Positions 25,970 through 35,237 of a stretch of 64,000 nucleotides of DNA are shown here, piece after piece. The stretch spans positions 5,618,268 to 5,682,267 of the forward strand of contig KL662191.1 in the NCBI GenBank assembly GCA_000733415.1. Direction: 5' to 3'. Within the stretch, counting starts at the first letter, position 1; every line of letters begins with the position of its first letter. The stretch is from [Leptolyngbya] sp. JSC-1. GTDB lineage: Bacteria; Cyanobacteriota; Cyanobacteriia; Elainellales; Elainellaceae. Both the position numbers and the translations under genes were made by a program. Below the pieces are notes generated by a model. The model was not told the origin of the DNA. It did not search any database and was given only the letters and a program-made list of their open reading frames with translations.

Positions 25970-26362
25970 CTAGGCTGCCTGCATCATCGGACTGGTGTGC
26001 CGGTGCACCAAGAACCAGTTGCCGTCTTCGTATTCAAAAATGTTGGTCACCATCGTCTGCACTTCCATCCGCCGCTCCGGCACCACCTGCACCAGGTTTT
26101 CCACTAGCACCACATAGGCGACATTGCCAATCACTTCGGTGGCGATCACATCTGCGGCTACTTCGAGCTGCTTGGTGTTTCTAAAGATTTGATCCCAGGA
26201 GAAGCGAATCTGCTCCCATCCGCGTAGAGCCGACCGTCCGGGGTGAATGCAGGTGACCTTAGGAGCCTTCGACCAAACTAGGCTCAAGGCATCAATGTCT
26301 AGTCGCTCAAAGGCTTGATAAAAGGCTTGATTGGTTGCCAATACATCTTGAGCAGTGGTCAT
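25970..26362 (-). CDS. SnoaL/NTF2-like protein
   Basis: This 130-residue protein shows the alpha-plus-beta cone fold pattern of the SnoaL-like/DUF4440 group: an N-terminal helix (DVLATNQAFYQAFERLDIDAL), VTCIHPGRSALRGWEQIRFSW, VIGNVAYVVLVENL and a final strand pair FEYEDGNWFLVHRHTSPM. Relatives are often described as ketosteroid-isomerase-like or small ligand-binding proteins. No catalytic function can be assigned. It is close to bioB in convergent orientation. Confidence 0.82.
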   Translation of the reverse strand: MTTAQDVLATNQAFYQAFERLDIDALSLVWSKAPKVTCIHPGRSALRGWEQIRFSWDQIFRNTKQLEVAADVIATEVIGNVAYVVLVENLVQVVPERRMEVQTMVTNIFEYEDGNWFLVHRHTSPMMQAA

Positions 26363-26461
26363 AGAGAACCTCCGAGTTTAGCGGTCTAGATTGTAGCGCT
26401 TCAATTTAAGTTTTGAGGTTTAAGTTTTAAGCTGAAAGCCCAACTCAAAACTCAAAACTTT

Positions 26462-29395
26462 CTACTTCGCCTCCATCCAGTTCTGCCCAGTTCGCACTTC
26501 TACCAACAGCGGCACTGTGAGATCTACCGCAGATTCCATTGTGGTTTTGATCTGCGGCTGTAGTTCTTGCCATTCGTCGGGGTGGACTTCAAACACAAGT
26601 TCATCGTGGACTTGCAGCAACAGGTGAGCGCGGCGACCTTTGAGAATCTCGTGCAGCTTCACCATGGCGATCTTGATAATGTCAGCACTGGAGCCTTGAA
26701 TCGGGGCGTTGGCAGCGGCGCGCAAAAGCTGGGCGTCGTATTGGTCGCGCAATTTCAGTTTGGCTAGCTCAATATGGCTGGGATCGGTGCCGCGCAATCG
26801 CTTCAGGCTATCGCTGGCAAAGTTGAAGTAGCGCCTGCGGCCCTTGATGGTAGTGACATAGCCACGGGCAATCGCTTCTTGCTGCATCTGCTGCAAATAG
26901 GCAAACACACGGGAATATTCGCGGTTAAATCGCTCGATGAAGACTTTGGCATCGGCGGTTTTGAACCCCGACTCGCGGGCAAAGCGCTGCGCTCCCATGC
27001 CGTAGATGACGCCAAAGTTGATCACCTTTGCTAACCGGCGTTCCTCGGGACTAATCTCGTCTTTTTGAAACAGCAAGCGAGCCGTCAGGGTGTGAATATC
27101 TTGGTTATTTTGGTAGGTTTCCAGCAGGACCGGCTCCTGACTCAGATGGGCCAGAATCCGCAGTTCAATTTGGGAATAATCGGCGGCCACCATCAGCCAG
27201 CCGGGTTCGGGGATAAAGGCAGCGCGGATTTGACGACTAAAAGCAGTCCGAATTGGAATATTTTGTAAATTGGGATTCGAGGACGATAAACGTCCGGTTG
27301 AGGTAATTGCTTGGTTGAAGTCAGTGTGAACTCGCTTAGTATCTAAACGGACTAGAGCAGGTAACGCATCCACATAGGTTGACTTTAATTTTGCTAGAGT
27401 GCGATATTCTACAATTGCGTCTACAACAGGATGATCGCCTTGCAGTTTTTCCAGCGTGGCGGCGTCGGTAGAATAGCCAGTTTTGGTTTTGCGCGATTTT
27501 TTGCGGTCCAGGCCCAGCTTATTAAATAGCAATTCGCTGAGCTGTTTGGGAGAACCGAGGCTAAAGGTTTCACCTGCTGCGGCGTAGGCTCGCTGCTCGA
27601 TGTTAACCAAATCTTGCTCTAGCTTCTGCGAGAACTGGCGTAGATACTCCTGGTCAATGCGAATACCGTGGTATTCCATTTCGGCTAGCACAGGTTCCAG
27701 CGGCTGCTCCACCTCCAACAGCAACCGATGCAGCTGAGGGAATTGCTCTAGCTCGGCTCGCAGTTTGGGCACGAGCTGAAACACTAGATAGGCATCCATG
27801 CCGCAGTATTCTGCAACCGAGGGGATATCTAAATCAGCGATACTTTTGCCCTTTGCCACTAAATCGGTGTAGCTCTGAGAGAGCAAATCCAGATAGCGCA
27901 AGCCCAAATCACTTAGGTTATGGCTGGTTTCAGGATTGAGCACATAGCTGGCTAGCATCGTATCAAACACGACGCCCTTCAGCTCAATGCCTTGCCGCCG
28001 CAGCACCAGCCGGTCATATTTGGCGTTTTGCAGCGCCTTGGGATACTGGGCGCTTTCCCAAATGGGCCGCAGCGAGTCCAGCACTAGAGCTTTGTCAAGA
28101 TTGCCGCCAGCCTGGTGCCCGACTGGAATATAGGCCATATCAGCCAAACCGGCTCCCCAACAGCAGCCAATTCCAACCAGCTCAGCGTCGAGCGGATCCA
28201 GCGAAGTGGTTTCGGTGTCCCAGGCGACGGGAGTAGCAGCATCGGTATAGGCGAGGAGGCGATCCACCAGCTGTTGCAGCTTTGCTGCCGTGTCGATGAT
28301 GTGGGGCTGAATCGCGGCCTGACTGACGCGCTGACTGGTTTCGGTTTCTTCGGCGCTAAAGAACCAGAGGTCATCGGATTCGGCTAGGTCCTGCTTGGCT
28401 TGGGGTTTGCTACCCGATTTGCCCTTGCTAGAAGCTGCAGATTCCGATGCGGGAACGGCTGGAATTTCTCCGCCTAGCGTTTGCTGAATTTGGTTGATTT
28501 TACTTAAAAACGAGCGGAACTCTAGTTTTTCTAGCAGCGGCACCAGTTTCTCATCGTCAAATCCTTGCAGTTTGCATTCCTCTAAGCTGATATCCAGCGG
28601 CACATCTAGATGAATCTGGGCCATATATTGGGACCGACAGGCATCGGCTTTGCCAGCTTCCAGCTTTTGCCGCACGGCTCCTTTCATCTCGTCCAGCGAG
28701 GCATACACCTTTTCTAGCGAACCGTAGGTGTTGAGCAAGGTGACAGCCGTTTTGTCACCAATCCCCTTGACGCCAGGAATGTTATCGGACGAGTCGCCGC
28801 AGAGGGCTTTATAGTCCACCACCTGGGAGGGCAAAATGCCCATTTTGTCTTTGACTTGCTCTACGCCGAACTCTTTGGGGGGCGGGGTGCCCCTGCCAAA
28901 GGTGGTACTGAGGTAGAGGACGGTTGTCTGCGCCTCTGGATCAATCAGCTGAAACAAATCCCGATCGCCGGAAAGAATCTTCACTCGCCAGCCCGCGCCA
29001 TTGGCTCGTCGCGCCAGGGTACCAATAATGTCATCGGCTTCATAGCCCGCTGCCGTCACTACCGGCAGATTCATTGCTACCAACAGTTCCTGAAGGTTCT
29101 GGATATCGGGGATAAAGTCTTCTGGAGTTTCGGGTCTGCCCGCCTTGTAGGTTTCGTCGGCCTCATGGCGAAAGGTCGGTTCGCCCATGTCAAAGGCCAC
29201 GACCAGATACTGAGGTTTCTCGGCCTCTAGGGTATCCAGCAGCGCTTTAAGAAACCCATAGGAGACACTCGTGGGAATGCCGGTAGAGGTCCGTAGGCCG
29301 CCATCTCGTCCTTTGGCATAGGCAAAATAGGCCCGAAAGGCGAGCGAGTGACCGTCGATCAAGAGCAGTTTGGGTTGATCAGCAGGCATAGGCAT
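26462..29395 (-). CDS. polA: DNA polymerase I
   Basis: This 977-residue repair and Okazaki-fragment enzyme has three domains. The 5'-3' exonuclease (about 1-300) has LLIDGHSLAFRAYFA, YEADDIIGTLA, LSGDRDLFQLI and DYKALCGDSSDNIPGVKGIG. After a Ser/Lys-rich linker, the 3'-5' exonuclease (about 390-570) keeps its DEDDy residues: WDTETTSLD, QNAKYDRLVL and YCGMDAYLVF. Proofreading is therefore probably active. The polymerase domain has SSSNPNLQNIPIRT, AADYSQIELRILAHLSQ, KVINFGVIYGMG and QVHDELVFEVH, all intact. The start is ATG 29395 or 29389. Length is slightly above E. coli's 928. It stands alone on the minus strand. Confidence 0.97.
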   Translation of the reverse strand: MPMPADQPKLLLIDGHSLAFRAYFAYAKGRDGGLRTSTGIPTSVSYGFLKALLDTLEAEKPQYLVVAFDMGEPTFRHEADETYKAGRPETPEDFIPDIQNLQELLVAMNLPVVTAAGYEADDIIGTLARRANGAGWRVKILSGDRDLFQLIDPEAQTTVLYLSTTFGRGTPPPKEFGVEQVKDKMGILPSQVVDYKALCGDSSDNIPGVKGIGDKTAVTLLNTYGSLEKVYASLDEMKGAVRQKLEAGKADACRSQYMAQIHLDVPLDISLEECKLQGFDDEKLVPLLEKLEFRSFLSKINQIQQTLGGEIPAVPASESAASSKGKSGSKPQAKQDLAESDDLWFFSAEETETSQRVSQAAIQPHIIDTAAKLQQLVDRLLAYTDAATPVAWDTETTSLDPLDAELVGIGCCWGAGLADMAYIPVGHQAGGNLDKALVLDSLRPIWESAQYPKALQNAKYDRLVLRRQGIELKGVVFDTMLASYVLNPETSHNLSDLGLRYLDLLSQSYTDLVAKGKSIADLDIPSVAEYCGMDAYLVFQLVPKLRAELEQFPQLHRLLLEVEQPLEPVLAEMEYHGIRIDQEYLRQFSQKLEQDLVNIEQRAYAAAGETFSLGSPKQLSELLFNKLGLDRKKSRKTKTGYSTDAATLEKLQGDHPVVDAIVEYRTLAKLKSTYVDALPALVRLDTKRVHTDFNQAITSTGRLSSSNPNLQNIPIRTAFSRQIRAAFIPEPGWLMVAADYSQIELRILAHLSQEPVLLETYQNNQDIHTLTARLLFQKDEISPEERRLAKVINFGVIYGMGAQRFARESGFKTADAKVFIERFNREYSRVFAYLQQMQQEAIARGYVTTIKGRRRYFNFASDSLKRLRGTDPSHIELAKLKLRDQYDAQLLRAAANAPIQGSSADIIKIAMVKLHEILKGRRAHLLLQVHDELVFEVHPDEWQELQPQIKTTMESAVDLTVPLLVEVRTGQNWMEAK

Positions 29396-29574
29396 GGCAG
29401 GCGCGAAACCATTCGAGTGAGTATACAGCAGTTTAAGCTGGCCGATTGAACAAGGACTCTATACTAGAACATCTGTCCTACTTCTGGTATAGCGGCAAGT
29501 CTACTGCTTCAACAATCGTCAGTATAGTCCGGCCTCAGCAATTGATGGCCTGTACCTGCTGGTCGAATGATATG

Positions 29575-31821
29575 CTATGCCTCGATAATCACCCGCAGGT
29601 TGCCTCGCTTGCGCGTGACCCGACAAGCCGTTGTGCTACCCGAACGCTCAAAGTCCAGATCTAACACGGTTTCGCCGATCCGCAGGTTATGCAGCGACAA
29701 CTGGCTGACGGATGGCGGTAGGGTTGGATCTACGACTCGCAGGCAGTTGCTGGGTGCATCTGGTTTCAGGTTGACCATGATTTGCAGAAACTGAAAGATG
29801 GCTCCCGTTGCCCAAGCCTGAGGCGAACAGGCCACCGGATAGCGGACGGGGCTGCTGTCGGGCATGCGCTCGAAGCCGCAGAACAGTTCGGGCGGACGCT
29901 GGTAGGGCTGCTGGAGGGTCATATCAATAATGCCCTGGGCGACTTCCAACGCCTGATCCACCAGGTCCAACGAGCGGAGGCCAGCCGCAATCATGGCGTT
30001 ATCGTGGGGCCAGACCGAACCAATGTGGTAGCCCATTGGGTTGTAGGCGGGCGATAGGCTGCTCAAGGTGCGAATCCCCCAGCCATTGAACATGTCGGGT
30101 GCCCGCAAGCGCTCAGCCACACTGCGGGCTTTCTCCGGATAGAGAATGCCCAGTTCCAAACAATGACCCGGATTGGAGCCAATCCCATCCACCGGTCTGC
30201 CGTCGCCATCCAGCGCTATGGCGCAGTAGCCCTGATCTTCCACCCAAAAGTCGCGGTTAAAGCGAACCTGCAAATCTTTGGCTTCTTCTTGCCAGCGATC
30301 CGCTAAATCGAGCCGTTTCTTGAGGCGGGCAATTTCGCTGAGGCGCATCTTAGCGGCATAGACATAGCCCTGCACTTCGCTGAGGGCAATCGCTCCTTCA
30401 GCTAGCTCACCTTTGCGGTTGACAATACAGTCCTCCGAATCCTTCCAGCCCTGATTGCGCAGTCCTTTGCTGGATTTGCGGTAGTAGGTGAGATAACCGG
30501 TTTGGCGGCAGTTGCGGTCGATCCAGTCCATCGCAGCCAAGGCATTGTCCCAGAGGTGTTCCAGGGTTTCGCGGTCGTGGGTCCAGGCATAGTAGTCGGC
30601 GTAAAGCATAATCCACAGCGCCGTGGCATCTACCGTGCCGTAGTAGGGGGTATGGGGTACCTCGCCGCAGCGAGCCATTTCGCCTAGGCGCAGCTCATGC
30701 AGAATTTTACCGGGTTGTTCTTCGCGCCATTCGTCATCGACTTTACCCTGGTAGTGAGCCAAACTCACCAAGGTTTGCCGAGCAATCCGCGGATCAAGAA
30801 TCAGGGTTTGGGCTGCAGAAATAATTGAGTCACGTCCAAACAGGGTAGAAAACCAGGGAATGCCAGCTGCCAGAACTTTATCTTTACTGTCTCTGCTAAA
30901 GGTCTGCCGCAGCAGATAAATATCTTGCTCGGCCCGTTCGATCACTTCATTGAAGGCGCGGTTGTCAGAGCGGATTTGCGTTACTGAAGCACACCAGTCC
31001 TGCTTCTCCATCGACTCAGCCGCAATGGCTTGCCGCAAGGTCATAGGGGCACTCACCATTGAGGCAGGGCGACTGTTGATCATCGGCTGTAAGCGATAGC
31101 CCAACTGCTGAGTTTCGTGGGACTCTAGCTCCAGCTCCCAAATGGCTGTAAATCCATCAAAACGGTCGGGCTGCCGATAGGAAAACTGAATCCGCGATTC
31201 GACCAGCGCTCCATCTAAGCCTTGATAGGCCAGCGATAGCTCTCCGGTTTGCAGCACTAGTTCTTGCATCGAGCTGTTCATATCTTCACCGGGTTTGATC
31301 TGCCGCATCAAGCGGCCCTGGTGTTCGCGGGTAAAGCCGCGAATCTGAAACAAATCGGCAAAGTCTGCCGCAAACGATAGGCTAATTTCAAACTTGACTG
31401 GCTCGCGGCTGTAGTTGGTGATGGTCAGCTCCTCAAATAGGCCACCGTTGAGGACCACTTCGCGCTGCACCCCAATCACCTCGGCCAACAGCCGATTTTC
31501 AATATAGGGATTGGCGCAAAGTACCGAAAGGGCGAATCCTTTTTGGGCTGTGCTGCTCAACAGAACCGGAGTGCGCTTTTCAATTTGCAAATCGAGCAAA
31601 CTCAGGAAACGGGTGTCACGACAGAAAAGCCCCAAACTGCTGTTGCTGTCTTCCTCAAGACAGCCATTGATGTTCCCCAAGGTATCGGTGATCAAAAACA
31701 GATCATCATCCTTTAAAGTGAGGGTAGGTTGGAACCGTCCGGGAGTAGTACAGGCTTGTGGTAGGCTCAACTGCTCAGCCGGAACGAAGGTGCGTCCATC
31801 TAGTTCGACAATATCAGGCAT
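29575..31821 (-). CDS. Glycogen debranching-type protein (amylo-alpha-1,6-glucosidase family)
   Basis: This 748-residue cytoplasmic enzyme-like protein has an N-terminal bacterial GDE domain (about 20-230: LKDDDLFLITDTLGNINGCL, LGLFCRDTRFLSLLDLQI, VQREVVLNGGLFEELTITNY). An (alpha/alpha)6 barrel follows, with AAGIPWFSTLFGRDSIISAAQ, ARCGEVPHTPYYGTVDATALW, WKDSEDCIVNRKGELAEGAIA, and YHIGSVWPHDNAMIAAGL. Such proteins hydrolyse alpha-1,6 branches or act on other alpha-glucans; the precise substrate is unknown. A GT4 gene lies 454 bp upstream on the same strand, a pairing that hints at synthesis and trimming of a storage or stress-related glycan. Confidence 0.88.
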   Translation of the reverse strand: MPDIVELDGRTFVPAEQLSLPQACTTPGRFQPTLTLKDDDLFLITDTLGNINGCLEEDSNSSLGLFCRDTRFLSLLDLQIEKRTPVLLSSTAQKGFALSVLCANPYIENRLLAEVIGVQREVVLNGGLFEELTITNYSREPVKFEISLSFAADFADLFQIRGFTREHQGRLMRQIKPGEDMNSSMQELVLQTGELSLAYQGLDGALVESRIQFSYRQPDRFDGFTAIWELELESHETQQLGYRLQPMINSRPASMVSAPMTLRQAIAAESMEKQDWCASVTQIRSDNRAFNEVIERAEQDIYLLRQTFSRDSKDKVLAAGIPWFSTLFGRDSIISAAQTLILDPRIARQTLVSLAHYQGKVDDEWREEQPGKILHELRLGEMARCGEVPHTPYYGTVDATALWIMLYADYYAWTHDRETLEHLWDNALAAMDWIDRNCRQTGYLTYYRKSSKGLRNQGWKDSEDCIVNRKGELAEGAIALSEVQGYVYAAKMRLSEIARLKKRLDLADRWQEEAKDLQVRFNRDFWVEDQGYCAIALDGDGRPVDGIGSNPGHCLELGILYPEKARSVAERLRAPDMFNGWGIRTLSSLSPAYNPMGYHIGSVWPHDNAMIAAGLRSLDLVDQALEVAQGIIDMTLQQPYQRPPELFCGFERMPDSSPVRYPVACSPQAWATGAIFQFLQIMVNLKPDAPSNCLRVVDPTLPPSVSQLSLHNLRIGETVLDLDFERSGSTTACRVTRKRGNLRVIIEA

Positions 31822-32275
31822 AATTTAGAACCAGCACGTCAATAGGGCAACATAAATCTAAAACAGGGCAGGGGGAACGCAAAACTCTGTATTTGCAAGA
31901 TTTACGAACGGTTTAGGAGGTTTGCACAACAATTCCCCTACCCAAAAGCGTGGTAAGGCTAGATGATTGACAGAAATCGCTCTTTAAAATTTTACTTGCT
32001 CTATTTGGGCTGCTAAGTAATTCTCCAAATTAATCAAAATATTTTGAGCTACTTAAATTGTTTGTTAATTTAATCTACGCTCAATCAAAAAATTAGGTCA
32101 GGTTGCAGATCAACAGACGAAATTCCCAGGCGAAATTTCTAGACACTTCAAAGCGTGCAGAAGCTGTGCCACTGCAAACCAATCTCGCCTATGCAGATAC
32201 TCATCCAACTGTATTCAAGCCAGAGGGGCGGGCAACAGTTCGCCCCTCCAGATCACGGTTAGATTACGGCTTGGT
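31822..32275. other. Intergenic region, with a GC-rich hairpin near its right end
   Basis: Mostly AT-rich with short poly-A/T tracts and no credible ORF. Likely the promoter region of the GDE gene. A hairpin at 32223-32248 is listed separately. Confidence 0.4.
32223..32248. terminator. Hairpin GAGGGGCG/CGCCCCTC after the GT4 gene
   Basis: An 8-bp perfect stem with a 10-nt loop lies 28 bp past the GT4 stop on the minus strand. No T-run follows, so termination is only likely. Confidence 0.45.
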
Positions 32276-33364
32276 TTAGATTACGGGTTCAGAGGTTGGC
32301 TTCGAGCGTTGCAGTTTGCCGTTCTGGGCAAACCGTTTTTCCATCAATTGGTAATAAACCGCCTCGTAGCCTTCTGCCATGCGGATGTGGCTAAAGTTTT
32401 GTTCCACATGCTCACGGCAGGCTTTCCGGTCGATGTCTCCAATTCGGTCTAGAGCGGCTATACATTCATCCATCGAGTGGCACAAAAAGCCGGTTTTGCC
32501 ATGGGCAATTAGCTCAGGGGCAGAGCCGCGAGCCATAGCAATCACGGGCGTACCGCAAACCATTGACTCAGGCATGACCAGCCCAAACGGTTCCTCCCAG
32601 GTCAGCAAGCACAGGGTTGCTACAGCCCGCCCCATAATCTCGCTCTTTTGGGCATGGTTGGCTTCACCGACATAGACGATTTGCTCGCCGTCAATCAACG
32701 GCTTGACTTTGCTTTCATAGAAGGCTTGATCGGCTCGATCTACCTTACCTGCCATGATTAAGCGCCAGCCGGTGCGTTTTGCCAGCTCAATCGCCAAATG
32801 GGGACCCTTTTCCGGCGAAATTCGCCCAAAGAAAGCCAGATAAGGAGGCTCATCTGGCTGCGGATGAAATTCATAAGTGGCTGGATCAATTCCGTTATAG
32901 ACCGTAGCAACATAATTCAGTCCCAGATCGTTTCGTCGCTGCGAATCAGAGATACTCACAAAGTTTTGGTGTCGGTTCTGGGCAAACAGCTCTGCTGCTG
33001 TCGGGGTAAGGATGCCGTGGATGGTATGCACCACCGGGGTTTTGAGAAGATTGCCGTAGGGCAAAGCGGAAGCATCAACATGGAAGTGAATCACATCAAA
33101 CTGATCAGCCTGCTGCACTACGCGCGTTAGCTGCATCAAATCATAGAGCTGATATTCAACCGGGGTGACGCCTGCAAGACGCATCGGTTGGGGTGCGCCG
33201 GGTTCTAGTTTTGCTAGCGTTTTTGAATCGGCTGTAGCAAATAGGGTAACGTCATGACCACGACGAGTTAATTCATTTGCTAAATGAGCGACCACGAGTT
33301 CAGTTCCTCCGTAGGCCGGAGGAGGTACTCGCTCCCATAAGGGGGCAACTTGAGCAATTCGCAT
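32276..33364 (-). CDS. Glycosyltransferase family 4
   Basis: This 362-residue GT-B glycosyltransferase has a Rossmann-like N-terminal half (MRIAQVAPLWERVPPPAYGG, TELVVAHLANELTRRGHDVTL, VIHFHVDASALPY, VVHTIHGILTP) and a donor-binding half (YLAFFGRISPEKGPHLAIELAKR, IVYVGEANHAQKSEIMGRAVA, EPFGLVMPESMVCGTPVIAM). The E(x7)E motif EEPFGLVMPE is intact. The start ATG has AGGAG about 8 nt upstream. The acceptor and sugar are unknown. The debranching-type gene downstream suggests a shared glycan pathway. Confidence 0.88.
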   Translation of the reverse strand: MRIAQVAPLWERVPPPAYGGTELVVAHLANELTRRGHDVTLFATADSKTLAKLEPGAPQPMRLAGVTPVEYQLYDLMQLTRVVQQADQFDVIHFHVDASALPYGNLLKTPVVHTIHGILTPTAAELFAQNRHQNFVSISDSQRRNDLGLNYVATVYNGIDPATYEFHPQPDEPPYLAFFGRISPEKGPHLAIELAKRTGWRLIMAGKVDRADQAFYESKVKPLIDGEQIVYVGEANHAQKSEIMGRAVATLCLLTWEEPFGLVMPESMVCGTPVIAMARGSAPELIAHGKTGFLCHSMDECIAALDRIGDIDRKACREHVEQNFSHIRMAEGYEAVYYQLMEKRFAQNGKLQRSKPTSEPVI

Positions 33365-33737
33365 AACAAATCTCCTAAATTGCTAATTGTTAAGCGTGCG
33401 TTCAATTAACTAATGGATTCTGCCAGCTAGAAGGCTTGGCAATCGAACGAATCCACACAGCTCAGCTCGCATGTCAAGTATTGACATGAAGTTTAACTAA
33501 TTTTCACAATATGTCAATTCCGCTTGCATCCTTCCCAGGTACTGATTCCCTCACCTCTTGCAGTAGATGCTGAGCTGGGCTGAACTAACTGGAGCTGACA
33601 CGCTTCATTTCTTCTTTATGCTCCTTGTTGATTCTCCATTGCCGATAGCTAGGCGGTTTACTGGTCGGATCACCACAACGTCTGGTGAAATTCTTTCGAT
33701 TGCGAGAAAATAGCAATATGGTGCCCAGGAGAATGCG
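33365..33737. other. Divergent intergenic region of about 370 bp
   Basis: Between the GT4 gene and the lysozyme-like/trypsin fusion. Contains runs of alternating direct repeats around TGTCAAGTATTGACATG (33472-33488), a short inverted repeat TGTCAA/TTGACA that could be an operator. No gene. Confidence 0.4.
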
Positions 33738-35036
33738 ATGAACGTGAAGTCTGGACGATTCAAGCTAAGCAGTGTGACGCCTTCTCTGAGCCTGCTGGTA
33801 GTCTCGGTATTGTTGCTACTGATGGCACCCCGCTTTAGCAGTTGGGTGATGCAACGGCTAGGGAAATCGGCTCAGCCTGCCGATCCCAAGTTTGAATTGG
33901 TGTATGAAACCATTCGCAAACTGGGAACCACAGCTCCAGGCTATGGGGGTTTGGGTGGGTTTAATAGCTATGGCATCACGCAACTGGAGTATGACCGCTG
34001 GCGACAACTCAACGGCAAACCGATTCGGGATCTGGTTGAGATCAAAGATGAGGAAGTCAAGGCCATCTACCAAATGCGCTGGCAGGACGGAGATTGTAGT
34101 CGCTACCTATCGCCTTTGGATATTACCTGTTTGGATAGTGCGGTTAGTTTCGGTGTACCTCAGACCAAGCAACTATTGGCGAATTTACCGACTGATCCTA
34201 CAGAGGCAGCCCTAGAGGTAGTGAGCCGGCGAGAGCTATTGCGGCGTAGTCAGCTCCAGCCTCCGCTGACGCCAGGGAAACAGTTGGCGCTTCGGGACGG
34301 CTTGAGGCGGGACCGGATACTAGCTGATTTGGTAGCTGATCTACCAACGAAAGTTGTTCCATCGCCAGTGCCTGAGGCAGTTGCACCGCTTCCCACAGCC
34401 GCCCTTTCGGCAAATCAGATTTACAGCAAAATCAAACCCATGACGGTCGAAGTATGGAATAACAGCCACCAAGGGGTTGCTTCAACCGCAGCCGGGATCA
34501 TCCTATCGCCAGATGGATTGATTCTGACTAACCATCACGTGGTGGAGCGAGATCCATCTCCAAGCGTTAAGTTAGCCGATGGCCGTAAATTTCGAGGCAC
34601 TGTGACTTCATTTGATCCGGATCTGGATCTGGCCCTGATTCAACTCAAGCGAGTCAACGGGTTACCCGTAACACCGTTTGCAGCCAGTACAGCTCACCTA
34701 AAAGTGGGTGATCGGGTTTATGCAATTGGTTCGCCACGGGGAGAGAGTTGGAAAATGAGTACTTCCCACGTAATTGAATTAAACAGCACCTGTGCTAATG
34801 GCACATCTCCACTGCGCTGCATTCGCACACCAGACGGCTTTCTACAACCGGGCAATAGTGGCGGTCCGCTGATCGATGGATCGGGTCAAGTAATTGGTGT
34901 GAATCGAGCGGTGCAGCAATCAACCGGCGAAGGCGTTAGTATTCCAATTGAAACCATTCAAGATTTTCTAGCCCAGCGCATGGGACAGCCCCATTTGATT
35001 GACCCACTGCCAAGGCGGTCACGACGCTGGTTTTAA
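33738..35036 (+). CDS. GH108-like domain fused to a trypsin-like serine protease
   Basis: This 432-residue protein has a membrane helix near the N-terminus (LSLLVVSVLLLLMA, about 16-32). Residues of about 55-165 resemble the GH108/lysozyme-like domain: GGFNSYGITQLEYDRW, VEIKDEEVKAIYQMRWQDGDC and DITCLDSAVSFGVPQTKQLL. The glutamate of the usual EGG motif is not visible (the sequence is YGGLGG). Muramidase activity is therefore doubtful and the domain may only bind peptidoglycan. Residues of about 235-420 form an S1C-type protease with all triad motifs: LTNHHVV (His), DPDLDLALIQL (Asp) and QPGNSGGPLID (Ser). No PDZ domain follows. AGGAGA lies 6 nt before the ATG. The fusion suggests a cell-wall-tethered periplasmic protease. 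The GH108 reading is by eye. Confidence 0.75.
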   Translation: MNVKSGRFKLSSVTPSLSLLVVSVLLLLMAPRFSSWVMQRLGKSAQPADPKFELVYETIRKLGTTAPGYGGLGGFNSYGITQLEYDRWRQLNGKPIRDLVEIKDEEVKAIYQMRWQDGDCSRYLSPLDITCLDSAVSFGVPQTKQLLANLPTDPTEAALEVVSRRELLRRSQLQPPLTPGKQLALRDGLRRDRILADLVADLPTKVVPSPVPEAVAPLPTAALSANQIYSKIKPMTVEVWNNSHQGVASTAAGIILSPDGLILTNHHVVERDPSPSVKLADGRKFRGTVTSFDPDLDLALIQLKRVNGLPVTPFAASTAHLKVGDRVYAIGSPRGESWKMSTSHVIELNSTCANGTSPLRCIRTPDGFLQPGNSGGPLIDGSGQVIGVNRAVQQSTGEGVSIPIETIQDFLAQRMGQPHLIDPLPRRSRRWF

Positions 35037-35237
35037 GAAACAACATTTTATCCTTTTGTTGTCATCTTACGTTTCTGATGTCATACCAGGAATATTTCTA
35101 ATTTTGCTATAGCAATCATTCTCTTAGACTAAGTCGGATGATTGGTCAATGCAGGTTCTACCAAAATAAAGGCCCCCAGAGATTGGAGGCACTTTATCAA
35201 CGTTATCTAGCTGCTCAATTTGTCCAGTCAGCGACTG

